Source of the DNA: Prevotellaceae bacterium UBA1710
GTDB lineage: Bacteria > Bacteroidota > Bacteroidia > Bacteroidales > Bacteroidaceae
Direction of reading: 5' to 3'
Assembly: GCA_002317355.1 (NCBI GenBank)
Contig: DCJC01000026.1
Location: 7,402-52,142 of the forward strand
DNA: 44,741 nucleotides
Part shown: positions 25,398 to 33,135 of the stretch, in pieces
How the letters are laid out: every line of letters starts with the position of its first letter
Position numbering within the stretch: position 1 is the stretch's first letter
Translations under genes and position numbers: made by a program
The notes under the pieces: generated by a model
What the model was told of the DNA's origin: nothing
Database searches by the model: none
Seen by the model: the letters and a program-made list of their open reading frames with translations, nothing else

Positions 25398-26264
25398 ATG
25401 CAGATTTCAATTCATAACAAGACACTGGACCTCTCATCGCCTCAGGTGATGGGAATACTCAACGTGACACCTGACAGTTTCTATGCAGGTAGTCGTAAAC
25501 AGACAGAACAGGAAATAGCAGAACGCACTAACCAGATTATATCTGAAGGTGCAACAAGCATCGATGTAGGTGCATTCTCTACCCGTCCCGGCTCTGCCTT
25601 TGTAAGTGAGGAAGAAGAAATCCAGCGCATGCGAAACGGACTTGCAATAGTACGCAGAGAACAGCCTGATGCCATTCTCTCTATTGACACGTTCCGACCT
25701 GCAGTTGCACGCATGGCAGTAGAGGAATTCGGAGCAGATATCATTAATGACATTTCAGAAGGCAGAGGCTACTACAACAATACAGCCAATGCCAATGCAA
25801 AAGTCGATGTAGAAGAAAACGAAAACGAGCCTTCTGATATTCTCCTTGAGGTTGCACGACTGAAAGTTCCTTACATTCTCATGTCGCTGCAGCCTGACCT
25901 TGACTCAACCGTTTCAACTTTCATCAGAAAGTTGAAAACCCTCACCTCCATCGGAGTAAAGGATATAATCCTCGACCCAGGCTATGGTTTCGGAAAGGAT
26001 ATTATAAAAGGTAACTATTCCCTCCTTGCTGCTCAGCAGGAGCTCAAGGACACATTCCACCTTCCCCTCCTTGTAGGCATATCCAGAAAACGCATGATAT
26101 GGCAGTTGCTCGACTCAAATGCAGACGAGGCACTAAACGGAACAACTGCCCTCAACATGCTTGCTCTCGACCGAGGTGCAGACATCCTCAGAGTGCATGA
26201 TGTAAGTGCAGCAGTAGAGGCAACAAAGATATATCTCGCTTTGCGAGAGAACTCACAAAGGTAA
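25398..26264 (+). CDS. folP: Dihydropteroate synthase
   Basis: A 288-aa TIM-barrel enzyme that joins p-aminobenzoate to dihydropterin pyrophosphate in folate synthesis and is the sulfonamide target. All signatures are visible: VMGILNVTPDSFYAGSRK, IDVGAFSTRPGSAFVSEEEE, LSIDTFRPAVAR, DIINDISEGRG, IILDPGYGFGK, LVGISRKRMI and the terminal LRVHDVSAAVEATKIY. An acidic stretch (VDVEENENEPSD) in a surface loop is a minor oddity. It diverges from the Fur-family gene and is followed 26 bp later by argF'. Confidence 0.97.
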   Translation: MQISIHNKTLDLSSPQVMGILNVTPDSFYAGSRKQTEQEIAERTNQIISEGATSIDVGAFSTRPGSAFVSEEEEIQRMRNGLAIVRREQPDAILSIDTFRPAVARMAVEEFGADIINDISEGRGYYNNTANANAKVDVEENENEPSDILLEVARLKVPYILMSLQPDLDSTVSTFIRKLKTLTSIGVKDIILDPGYGFGKDIIKGNYSLLAAQQELKDTFHLPLLVGISRKRMIWQLLDSNADEALNGTTALNMLALDRGADILRVHDVSAAVEATKIYLALRENSQR

Positions 26265-26290
26265 ATTACAATTCAAAAATAAAAGAATAT

Positions 26291-27265
26291 ATGAAAACAT
26301 TCTTCAACGCAAAAGACCTTGGCGATATCACAGCAGCTCTTGCCGAGGCACAGGAAGTAAAGGCAAACCGCTATGGTTACCAGCACCTTGGCAAGAACAA
26401 GACTCTGCTCATGGTGTTCTTCAACAACTCTCTCCGTACACGTCTTTCTACTCAAAAGGCGGCTATGAACCTCGGCATGAACGTAATAGTGCTCGATGTA
26501 AACGCTGGTGCATGGAAGCTTGAGACAGAGCGTGGCGTTATTATGGATGGCGACAAGTCAGAGCATCTTCTTGAGGCTATACCTGTAATGGGCAGTTTCT
26601 GTGACCTCATCGGTATCCGTTCTTTTGCAGGTCTTACAGATCGTGAATACGACTATGCTGAGACTATCGTAAACCAGTTTGTGAAGTATGCTGGTAAGCC
26701 TGTCTTCGCAATGGAGACAGCAACTGTTCACCCTCTTCAGGCTTTTGCTGACCTCATCACAATCGAGGAGCACAAGACAACAGAGCGCGTGAAGGCAGTT
26801 CTCACATGGGCACCTCATTGCCGTTGTCTGCCACAAGCTGTTCCAAACTCTTTTGCAGAATGGATGCTCGCAGCACCAAACGTTGACCTCGTAATCACTC
26901 ACCCAGAAGGCTACGAACTCGACCCACAGTTCACAAAGGGCGCAACTATCGAATACGATCAGAAGAAAGCATTCGAGGGTGCAGACTTTATCTATGCCAA
27001 GAACTGGTCTTGCCCAGGCGTTACTCTTCCAGAGCAGTATGGTAAGATTCTTACCGACTATAAGGAAATGGCACACTGGACAGTTGACTCAGAGCACATG
27101 TCATGGACTAACAACGGTAAGTTCCTGCATTGTCTCCCAGTTCGTCGTGGTCTTATCGTAACAGACGATGTTATCGAGAACGAAAACTCACTCGTTATCC
27201 CAGAGGCAGCAAACCGCGAAATCTCTGCTCAAGTAGTCATCAAGCGCATGCTCGAAGCTCTTTAA
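26291..27265 (+). CDS. argF': N-succinylornithine (acetylornithine-type) carbamoyltransferase
   Basis: A 324-aa transcarbamylase for the acylated arginine pathway of Bacteroidetes. The carbamoyl phosphate motif is SLRTRLST (47-54), the HPLQ motif is in ETATVHPLQAFADLI, and HCLPVRRGLIVTDDV is the ornithine-side loop, which carries HCLPVRRG rather than the HCLPxxR-E of ordinary OTC. B. fragilis uses N-succinylornithine and Xanthomonas uses N-acetylornithine; a Pro/Glu switch separates them. The local EAIPVMGSF here has Pro, consistent with the succinyl type, but I cannot align it with certainty. It follows folP closely and may share its transcript. Confidence 0.9.
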   Translation: MKTFFNAKDLGDITAALAEAQEVKANRYGYQHLGKNKTLLMVFFNNSLRTRLSTQKAAMNLGMNVIVLDVNAGAWKLETERGVIMDGDKSEHLLEAIPVMGSFCDLIGIRSFAGLTDREYDYAETIVNQFVKYAGKPVFAMETATVHPLQAFADLITIEEHKTTERVKAVLTWAPHCRCLPQAVPNSFAEWMLAAPNVDLVITHPEGYELDPQFTKGATIEYDQKKAFEGADFIYAKNWSCPGVTLPEQYGKILTDYKEMAHWTVDSEHMSWTNNGKFLHCLPVRRGLIVTDDVIENENSLVIPEAANREISAQVVIKRMLEAL

Positions 27266-27295
27266 GCGAGCTTAAGAGTGAAGAGATAAGAAAGA

Positions 27296-27388
27296 AGAGT
27301 GAAGAATTTAAGTTACATTTTTCTGCTGTGAGCTATATGCTATCTGCCATTAGCCATCTGCAAAAATGTAACTTAAATTCTTCACTCT
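27296..27388. repeat. 27-bp perfect inverted repeat after argF'
   Basis: 27296-27322 (AGAGTGAAGAATTTAAGTTA then CATTTTT) is the exact reverse complement of 27362-27388, with a 39-nt loop. It belongs to the same family as the arms around the four-helix-bundle gene. It lies between argF' and tRNA-Pro and could terminate transcription from both sides. Confidence 0.8.
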
Positions 27389-27414
27389 TCACTTTTCACT
27401 CTCCACTAAATTCG

Positions 27415-27487
27415 TCGGGGTGACCGGACTCGAACCGGCGACCGCTACGTCCCGAACGTAATACGCTACCAACTGCGCTACACCCCG
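27415..27487 (-). tRNA. tRNA-Pro (anticodon CGG), integration target
   Basis: A 73-nt cloverleaf. The acceptor CGGGGTG pairs with CACCCCG, the discriminator is A, the D-arm is GCGCAGTTGGTAGC, the anticodon loop TTCGGGA holds CGG, and the T-arm is CCGGTTCGAGTCCGG. C1-G72 is characteristic of bacterial tRNA-Pro. CCA is not encoded. The first 24 nt are repeated at 44384-44407, so the gene's 5' end and everything upstream come from the integrated element. No TAnnTTTG box lies within 150 bp upstream; the nearest (TAACTTTG, minus) is at about 27687-27694. Confidence 0.92.
27464..27487. repeat. Attachment-site core, left copy (within tRNA-Pro)
   Basis: 24 bp identical to 44384-44407, starting CGCTACCAACTG and ending ACACCCCG. 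It corresponds to nucleotides 1-24 of tRNA-Pro on the minus strand. Confidence 0.92.
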
Positions 27488-27541
27488 CTATCTCTCTTAA
27501 AATCAATAATGTAACATATTTTAAGACTTTTAAACCCTTAA

Positions 27542-27568
27542 TTTTGGTGTGACATTGGTGTGACATTT
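27542..27568. repeat. Paired GGTGTGACATT repeats, left end (candidate integrase arm sites)
   Basis: TTTTGGTGTGACATT then GGTGTGACATTT. Two 11-bp units lie in tandem, one helical turn apart. The same 27 bp recurs in the same orientation at 44257-44283 near the other end. Confidence 0.8.
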
Positions 27569-27752
27569 CAAAAATGCACCTCCATAAACACCATTTTACA
27601 TCATTAACCACCACACCATCGTTTGACCTGAATATGAAAGGCATTATTAGCCATCATTCACATCATGGTGATGCGAGAAAAACTATGCAAAGTTACACTT
27701 AATTTTTCATTCTCACAAGAGGTAGTTGCATTTTTAAGAAAGAATAAGAGAT

Positions 27753-28043
27753 TTATTCCTTAGCCTTGATCTGCTGATGAGCAATAATGATAGCATCACC
27801 GCACAGTTCATCCTCACCATCAACAGCATCAAGAACCTTGTCTGCCAACCATAAGGTCAGCATTTCTTTTTCATCCTGATGCAAATATTGAGCAAGTTTT
27901 ACAACCTGCTCACGTTTCGCACGCCTATCCCCACGTTCAATCTTACTGAACATCGGCGTATCTATCTCCAGTAAAGCAGCCAACTGTCGCTGCAATACTC
28001 CCTGCTCATCCCTGAGCTCTCTAATTCTATCTCCAAATAACAT
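27753..28043 (-). CDS. XRE-family helix-turn-helix regulator, 96 aa
   Basis: An HTH_3 domain spans about 4-60: DRIRELRDEQGVLQRQLAAL, LEIDTPMFSKIERGDRRAKR. The C-terminal helix is LADKVLDAVDGEDELCGDAI. It is a small DNA-binding repressor. It is the last gene of the element on the minus strand, 150 bp beyond the AlbA_2 gene. The gap upstream is packed with six ATCTATTT-type sites at helical spacing, probably its operator or that of another element regulator. It could be an antitoxin-like partner or repressor of the AlbA_2 protein; nothing proves this. Confidence 0.88.
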   Translation of the reverse strand: MLFGDRIRELRDEQGVLQRQLAALLEIDTPMFSKIERGDRRAKREQVVKLAQYLHQDEKEMLTLWLADKVLDAVDGEDELCGDAIIIAHQQIKAKE

Positions 28044-28149
28044 ATCTGTTACGTTTTAGTATCCATACTATTTTTGACTTCCGTCGTTCATTTCTCATTC
28101 ATTTCAGCATTCGTGAATCAAAGTAAATGAGAGAGCGTTTATGAATTTC

Positions 28150-28222
28150 ATCTATTTTCTATCTATTTTTCATCTATTTTCGGAAAAATCCATCTATTTG
28201 CCATCTATTTTTTTATCTATTA
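28150..28222. promoter_or_regulatory. Iterated ATCTATTT operator-like array
   Basis: ATCTATTT occurs at 28150, 28161, 28172, 28192 and 28203, with ATCTATTA at 28215. The spacings are 11, 11, 20, 11 and 12 bp, so most copies lie on one face of the helix. The array lies upstream of the XRE gene and overlaps the last codons of the AlbA_2 gene (FLIDKKIDGK). Confidence 0.7.
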
Positions 28223-29873
28223 AGAACCACATTCCATCCGAATAGACGATTTTCTTATCCTCATTCTTTAGTTCTGCCAGAAGGTTTCCAACATAACTAG
28301 AAGGATTTTTTGTCGATTTCGGAATCAAATCAACTAATAAATGGTCGATTTCATTTCGTTTAGCCCCTTCCAGCTTCTTTTCAAGAAATGAAATTACAAT
28401 ATCCTTATAGTACTGGCGTTTCAAACCTCTATTCTTTACATATTCTCCGAGTTGGTCTGTGGAACGAGACACGACTTCTGAGAGATAAATATTAGGGTAA
28501 TCTCCCTCAATCAAACCTTTTTCTTTGAGACTGTGAGCGTCTTCAACTGAAATAGAACCACCTTTCTGCACAGCATCCAGCAACAGACAATCCTCAAAGG
28601 AAAGATCCTTATTCTCCTTCAGCAGTTTGGTGTATTTCTCATTGATGGCATTGCCGTACAGACGTACAGCCACTTCCTTCTTGGCTGCATCTATCTCATA
28701 GTCAGGCATAGGGAATCTGCGTTCCCATTGCTGATTGAATATCTTGCGAATACCTCTACCTACAATATCAATCATATTGAAGTTGACCATCGCGTTGCAG
28801 AGACATTCATTGCGATAGTGTCGCTGAGGTCCATGTGTAGCAAGAGCCTTTTGCACAGTACCAGGGATGAAACTGCCTCCATTGGCATAATACAGGAATC
28901 CGGGATTCTCCACGAGGTTGATTCTCTCCTGTAGGGTATAATCCTGATGGGCTATGCAGTTGTGCAAAATCTCGCGCATGGAGTAATCGTCATACTGCTG
29001 CATCACGTCAGGGAAAAGTGTACCTCCCGGCATCTCACGCATAGTCAGGTTACGAACCTTTGCCAGAATCTGATCCACCATCAGGATGAACGGAACTGTG
29101 AAGTGTTCATAATCCACCACGTCTTGCTTCTCATCACGAAGCGACCATGTCACACGCACAACGGCTGGACGAAGTTTGAAAACAGACACAGGCTTGCCCA
29201 ACAGTATGATAGCTGCACGAGTGATACCGCCATCAATCATCACACCAGCGTTACTGAGAAACTCTGGTATCGACCAAGCATTCACTTCCTCGGCAGGAAT
29301 GCGACTATGCACCTTCTTGAACATCACACGAGCTTTGGCTATCGCCACCTCGTCTAAATCATCAATCGTTGCATTCGGTACAATCTCAGCCGACCAATCA
29401 CTACCAGTGAACAACGGTTCATCCAAAATTGCATTCAGTCGTTCAGGTGTCAACTCCACAAGCGAATCCTCTATACGCTGCCAAGCCTTGTCATGAGCAT
29501 ACACAGGACGCTTAGGCAGATGTTTCGGAATACGAATCACCCACACCTTCTTCTGCGTGTCAGAAGTTATATACTCAATGATGTCCAATCCTTCACTCGA
29601 AAGGTTAGCACACCTATCCGTTAAGCGAAGGATTGCTTTCTGTCGGTCATAGTTGTAAGTATCTGTGCCAACAATCTCTAATGTCTTGTCATGCACACCA
29701 ATCACAAGAAAACCACCCTCCATGTTGGCAATAGCCGACACGTAGGATATAACATCATCCTTCTCGTCCCCACAGAACAAGTTCTTCAGATTCTTAAATT
29801 CCTTCCACTCACATCGAGCATTCTCTTGTGGGTACTCACGGAGCAAGTATTGTTGTAGTTCGAGTTGGGTCAT
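28194..29873 (-). CDS. ATP-binding AlbA_2/Schlafen-type protein with RecG-like C-terminal layout
   Basis: A 559-aa protein. The N-terminal AlbA_2 (Schlafen AlbA) domain is at about 15-130: ENARCEWKEFKNLKNLF, SYVSAIANMEGGFLVIGVHD, VWVIRIPKHLPKRPVYAHDK. The middle carries a GHKL-like ATPase region with MREILHNCIAHQDYTLQERI, and the C-terminus contains predicted winged helices (FEDCLLLDAVQKGGSISVED). Such proteins are annotated as ATP-binding or transcriptional regulators, are frequent cargo on mobile elements, and some act in phage defence. It lies 126 bp after the TerB-like gene and before the XRE regulator. Its exact role is unknown. Confidence 0.85.
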   Translation of the reverse strand: MTQLELQQYLLREYPQENARCEWKEFKNLKNLFCGDEKDDVISYVSAIANMEGGFLVIGVHDKTLEIVGTDTYNYDRQKAILRLTDRCANLSSEGLDIIEYITSDTQKKVWVIRIPKHLPKRPVYAHDKAWQRIEDSLVELTPERLNAILDEPLFTGSDWSAEIVPNATIDDLDEVAIAKARVMFKKVHSRIPAEEVNAWSIPEFLSNAGVMIDGGITRAAIILLGKPVSVFKLRPAVVRVTWSLRDEKQDVVDYEHFTVPFILMVDQILAKVRNLTMREMPGGTLFPDVMQQYDDYSMREILHNCIAHQDYTLQERINLVENPGFLYYANGGSFIPGTVQKALATHGPQRHYRNECLCNAMVNFNMIDIVGRGIRKIFNQQWERRFPMPDYEIDAAKKEVAVRLYGNAINEKYTKLLKENKDLSFEDCLLLDAVQKGGSISVEDAHSLKEKGLIEGDYPNIYLSEVVSRSTDQLGEYVKNRGLKRQYYKDIVISFLEKKLEGAKRNEIDHLLVDLIPKSTKNPSSYVGNLLAELKNEDKKIVYSDGMWFLIDKKIDGK

Positions 29874-29999
29874 AATTTTGGTTTATCTTTCGTCTGATTA
29901 CAGTGTACTGCTTATACTGTGTTAAATTAAAATGATAAATTCAACGGATATTTTAATAGAGGGTGTATTTGAATACACCCTCATGCTTGTATATAAATG

Positions 30000-30371
30000 C
30001 TATGATTTTGTACAGTCGTCTATATGTTCCTTACCTGTTGCTTCTTCAAAAGAAATATTGATTCCACAGAATTCTGCAACTACATCATATATAGCAACCT
30101 CATTTGCATTGATGTCTTCGTCTACAATAATCATATTGCTCATAAGACCTGCAAAATCAGCTTTCTGCTCATCACTTAAAAGTTTAATCTGAGAGAGTGC
30201 GATGAGTGAGTTCTTTGATTTAACGAACTCATGATCCTCGTCTTGAAGCTCAAATTTATCTTTAAGTTTATTGAAAAAGAAAGTTTCACGGGCATCAATG
30301 ATACCATCGGCATGAATGATGTCCAAAAGGATTCGCATTATAGCGATCTTTTGTTGAAATGTATATTCCAT
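30000..30371 (-). CDS. TerB-like protein, 123 aa
   Basis: An all-helical acidic protein with the TerB-fold signature: FQQKIAIMRILLDIIHADGI, IDARETFFFNKLKDKFEL, and a second metal-site-like half, MIIVDEDINANEVAIYDVV. The paired A-D-G-x-I-D-x-x-E and D-x-x-I-x-x-x-E motifs fit the TerB/DjlA-N fold. TerB domains occur in tellurite-resistance and stress systems and in phage-defence operons, where they are thought to link membrane or metal sensing to effectors. It starts 6 bp after the 522-aa gene and is the last member of the hsp70-helicase-orf522 operon. Confidence 0.75.
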   Translation of the reverse strand: MEYTFQQKIAIMRILLDIIHADGIIDARETFFFNKLKDKFELQDEDHEFVKSKNSLIALSQIKLLSDEQKADFAGLMSNMIIVDEDINANEVAIYDVVAEFCGINISFEEATGKEHIDDCTKS

Positions 30372-30377
30372 ATTTTA

Positions 30378-31946
30378 TTATTTTTTTGGTTTCCACGTTT
30401 CTCCTGAGTGGGAATTCAGGAAGTTCTGATATTCTTCTTTATTATTGACAACGGCTGTTGAATTCTTTGCTGTAGAGGGTTTGCCAGACTTTGTGTACTT
30501 TTGCAATTTCAGAGGGAATGAAATGAGATTCCTTGTTTGAATTTCCATTTCCTGAAGTTCTTCTTTGCCAAAGAGGTTCCCGTTTTCATTGGAAGTAGCT
30601 GCATGTGAAACACCTTTATTTGTTTTGGGTTCTTGTTTGGGTGTTTCATGCTGGAATCCTCTACCCATTGAAGAAGGGATATAACCTTGGTCATCTCCCT
30701 GATATGGTGGAAATGATTCTTCTGACTGCCGTCCCCAAGTAGGATAGCCACCTCTTCCCTGACTGTAGCCAGATTGACCAAAAGGGTTGTATTCTGTATC
30801 CTTTTTACCCTTCTTTTTGCCACCCTTTCTACGCTCCTGTTCAAGCTCACGTTCTCTTTCACGTTCACGCTCTATGCGCTCCATTTCAAGCTTTGCTTTT
30901 TCACGTTCCTCTTGCTTGCGGAGAAGAATTGCAGCCATTTCTTCTTTTGATTTATATATTGCAAGAGGTAACGATTCATAAAGGCAAGCATATGTCTTGC
31001 TATGGCCAAGTGCTATACCAATCATATATGAAGCAATTGTGAAGCTTTCACCAAAAGATGCTTTACAAGCCGAAATGAATTTCTCGTTATATGTAAATTC
31101 ATCCTTATAGAGGTCTCTCATTTTGAGGTAATTTACAGCAACGAGAATGAAATCTACTTCAGGAACAAATGAGGCAATCTTTGTGAGGAAGCCAGATGCC
31201 ATTTCATTTTGTCTCAAAAGATGAAGAATATCATTAGATTTTAATCCTTTACCTTCATATGTGGCAAGGATTTTATAGATGTCAGTAGATTCAACTATAT
31301 AATCTTCCACTTCTTTCTTTGACATGAAGTTGACGATTATATGCACGATGTCCATGAAGTAGCCAAGTGACTCTTTGGGATAGAAAGAGTGTCTTTCATA
31401 TCTCATAAGATATACCCAAAGGGAAACGTCTCCAGAAGGACGAATATCATCATACACATTAGAAAGCATTTCTTCTACTGTGTCTTCTGATATGAGCTCC
31501 TTACATTTTTCAATACCTTCTAACTTGAAAATGTTGAAAATGTTTCTTACTCCCTGCATAGAGCTTTGGTATAGCTGCTTCTTCTTGATAAGACTGATAA
31601 CATCAGGCCATATAGGATTATCAATTTTAACATGTTCATCAAATGATGATTCATATTCTCTTTTAGCCTCAAGGTCTAATGGGAAGATATGCTTCACTTC
31701 TGTAATAGTGACAACAGAAGTATCATCAGCATCATTTGCCTTTGTAAAATTGATAATCAGGTATGCGAATGAACTTTCGAATGAATTTATTTTTGCAAAG
31801 AGAGCATCATAAATATCGTCTCTCTTAGGAAGCTCAGAAATAGGGCAATCAAATTCAACAACCTTATCCGAGTTCAAATAGAAAAAACCGAATTTGAAGA
31901 AGTCGATGAAATCGGCTCTTCGTATTAAAGCAAGATAATTTTTCAT
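30378..31946 (-). CDS. Unknown 522-aa protein with charged coiled coil and low-complexity region
   Basis: I do not recognise this protein. Residues 1-310 look globular and mainly helical (MKNYLALIRRADFIDFFKFG; LSNVYDDIRPSGDVSLWVYL; FTIASYMIGIALGHSKTYAC). Residues 330-375 form a highly charged helix (EEREKAKLEMERIERERERE), then a basic patch (RRKGGKKKGKKD). Residues 380-440 are rich in Gly, Tyr, Gln and Pro (FGQSGYSQGRGGYPTWGRQS), and a short tail ends in GETWKPKK. This recalls scaffold or condensate-forming proteins, an inference from composition. Its start lies 2 bp after the helicase stop and its stop 6 bp before the TerB-like start, so it is co-translated with both. Confidence 0.8.
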   Translation of the reverse strand: MKNYLALIRRADFIDFFKFGFFYLNSDKVVEFDCPISELPKRDDIYDALFAKINSFESSFAYLIINFTKANDADDTSVVTITEVKHIFPLDLEAKREYESSFDEHVKIDNPIWPDVISLIKKKQLYQSSMQGVRNIFNIFKLEGIEKCKELISEDTVEEMLSNVYDDIRPSGDVSLWVYLMRYERHSFYPKESLGYFMDIVHIIVNFMSKKEVEDYIVESTDIYKILATYEGKGLKSNDILHLLRQNEMASGFLTKIASFVPEVDFILVAVNYLKMRDLYKDEFTYNEKFISACKASFGESFTIASYMIGIALGHSKTYACLYESLPLAIYKSKEEMAAILLRKQEEREKAKLEMERIERERERERELEQERRKGGKKKGKKDTEYNPFGQSGYSQGRGGYPTWGRQSEESFPPYQGDDQGYIPSSMGRGFQHETPKQEPKTNKGVSHAATSNENGNLFGKEELQEMEIQTRNLISFPLKLQKYTKSGKPSTAKNSTAVVNNKEEYQNFLNSHSGETWKPKK

Positions 31947-31948
31947 AA

Positions 31949-33115
31949 TTATATACCAAAGATATTTCCGCCTCCAGATGTTGTTGTTTGTCCGCTTAAA
32001 ACTTCACTAACGTTAATACGGCTGCAGTCGCCAGCAAAATTGCTGAGATATGCAGAACGTGAACCGCTATGTGTAAGGTAGAGGTTGTTTCGGCTTCTTG
32101 TCATAGCAACCATGAATAGTGTACGACTTAGTCTTTCACTACTATTGATGTATAGAGACTGACTTAATCCTGGGAGGAACACATTATCAAAATCCAATCC
32201 TTTTGAACTATGGTAGGTCATAACACAAATCTTACCTCCGTCTTCGGTAAAAGAGCCATACCCATTACCCACATATTGGAGCTTTATGCCATTAGTTCTA
32301 AGGTAAGAGTTTAGCTTGTTGTAGTCGACCTTGCCCCATCTGTTCAACTGTACAGACCATTGACTTTTGCCTAATGCAGTAAGAGCCATTTGGAAGAAGT
32401 CCAAAATCTTTTGCTGAGAGGGAATAAGAATAGCTGCAGTCTCACCGATATTAACAGCTCTTTGTGCTTCCTTCATAATATACTTAGCTTCTTGCTCAGC
32501 AGAATTTGCAGAGCACAAGCGAATCTGTGTAGTACGCTTTGTCATATCACGACGAGCGGTAAAAATATTCATATTAGGCATGAATTTTTCAACGGCAGCG
32601 ATGATAGAACTTGAAAGGCGATGGATGATACCAAGTTCGAAATCGCGACAGTTCAAAAGCGAAGTGATTTGTGAAGGAGAAACTGTAGCCTCTCTGTATT
32701 TAGGATCGCTCTCATAAATAGATTGGTTTTCGTCTCCGGCAACAATTACATGTTTTGCTCTACTATTCATCGTAGCCAAAACTCTACCAGTCATATCCTG
32801 CACCTCATCGCTAAGCACGTAGTCATAGTTAGATGAGCCATCCATAAATTCGTAGTATGTCATGATGTTGGCAGAAACACCCATTTCTGCAAAAGCAGCC
32901 TTGAACATTGCAATCAAAGAATGAGTAAAGACAACAACCGCAACCTTTGCGTTGGGGTCTTTTCTCTTGATTCGCTTCATGGTGTATGCTAATAATACAG
33001 ACTTGCCTGAACCAGGGAATCCCTTAATCCAAACGTTTCTCTGATTGATGTCGACATTTTCGACAAAATCACGTTGCTGGTCATCCAGCATATTCTCAGG
33101 AACTAGCCATGCCAT
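31949..33115 (-). CDS. Compact UvrD/RecD-like superfamily 1 helicase, 388 aa
   Basis: All SF1 motifs are present in an unusually short protein: Q-motif DQQRDF (12-17), Walker A GFPGSGKS (32-39), Walker B DEVQD (103-107), motif III GDENQSIY (127-134), motif IV-like IIHRLSSSI, motif V CVMTYHSSKGLDFDNVFLPG and motif VI LFMVAMTRSRNNLYL. UvrD itself exceeds 700 aa, so the 1B/2B insertions and the C-terminal extension are missing. ATP-driven nucleic-acid translocation is expected. It begins 20 bp after the Hsp70 gene and is followed 2 bp later by the 522-aa gene. Confidence 0.9.
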   Translation of the reverse strand: MAWLVPENMLDDQQRDFVENVDINQRNVWIKGFPGSGKSVLLAYTMKRIKRKDPNAKVAVVVFTHSLIAMFKAAFAEMGVSANIMTYYEFMDGSSNYDYVLSDEVQDMTGRVLATMNSRAKHVIVAGDENQSIYESDPKYREATVSPSQITSLLNCRDFELGIIHRLSSSIIAAVEKFMPNMNIFTARRDMTKRTTQIRLCSANSAEQEAKYIMKEAQRAVNIGETAAILIPSQQKILDFFQMALTALGKSQWSVQLNRWGKVDYNKLNSYLRTNGIKLQYVGNGYGSFTEDGGKICVMTYHSSKGLDFDNVFLPGLSQSLYINSSERLSRTLFMVAMTRSRNNLYLTHSGSRSAYLSNFAGDCSRINVSEVLSGQTTTSGGGNIFGI

Positions 33116-33135
33116 AATTTCACTGATTTATTTGT

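Noticed and set aside
25300..25437. Longer N-terminus for the Fur-family gene (frame open to 25437)
   Set aside because: It would overlap the folP promoter and first codons on the other strand and adds 46 residues with no family resemblance.
28137..28225. CRISPR array suggested by regular repeats
   Set aside because: The repeats are only 8 bp with 3-bp spacers and there are no cas genes; an operator array fits better.
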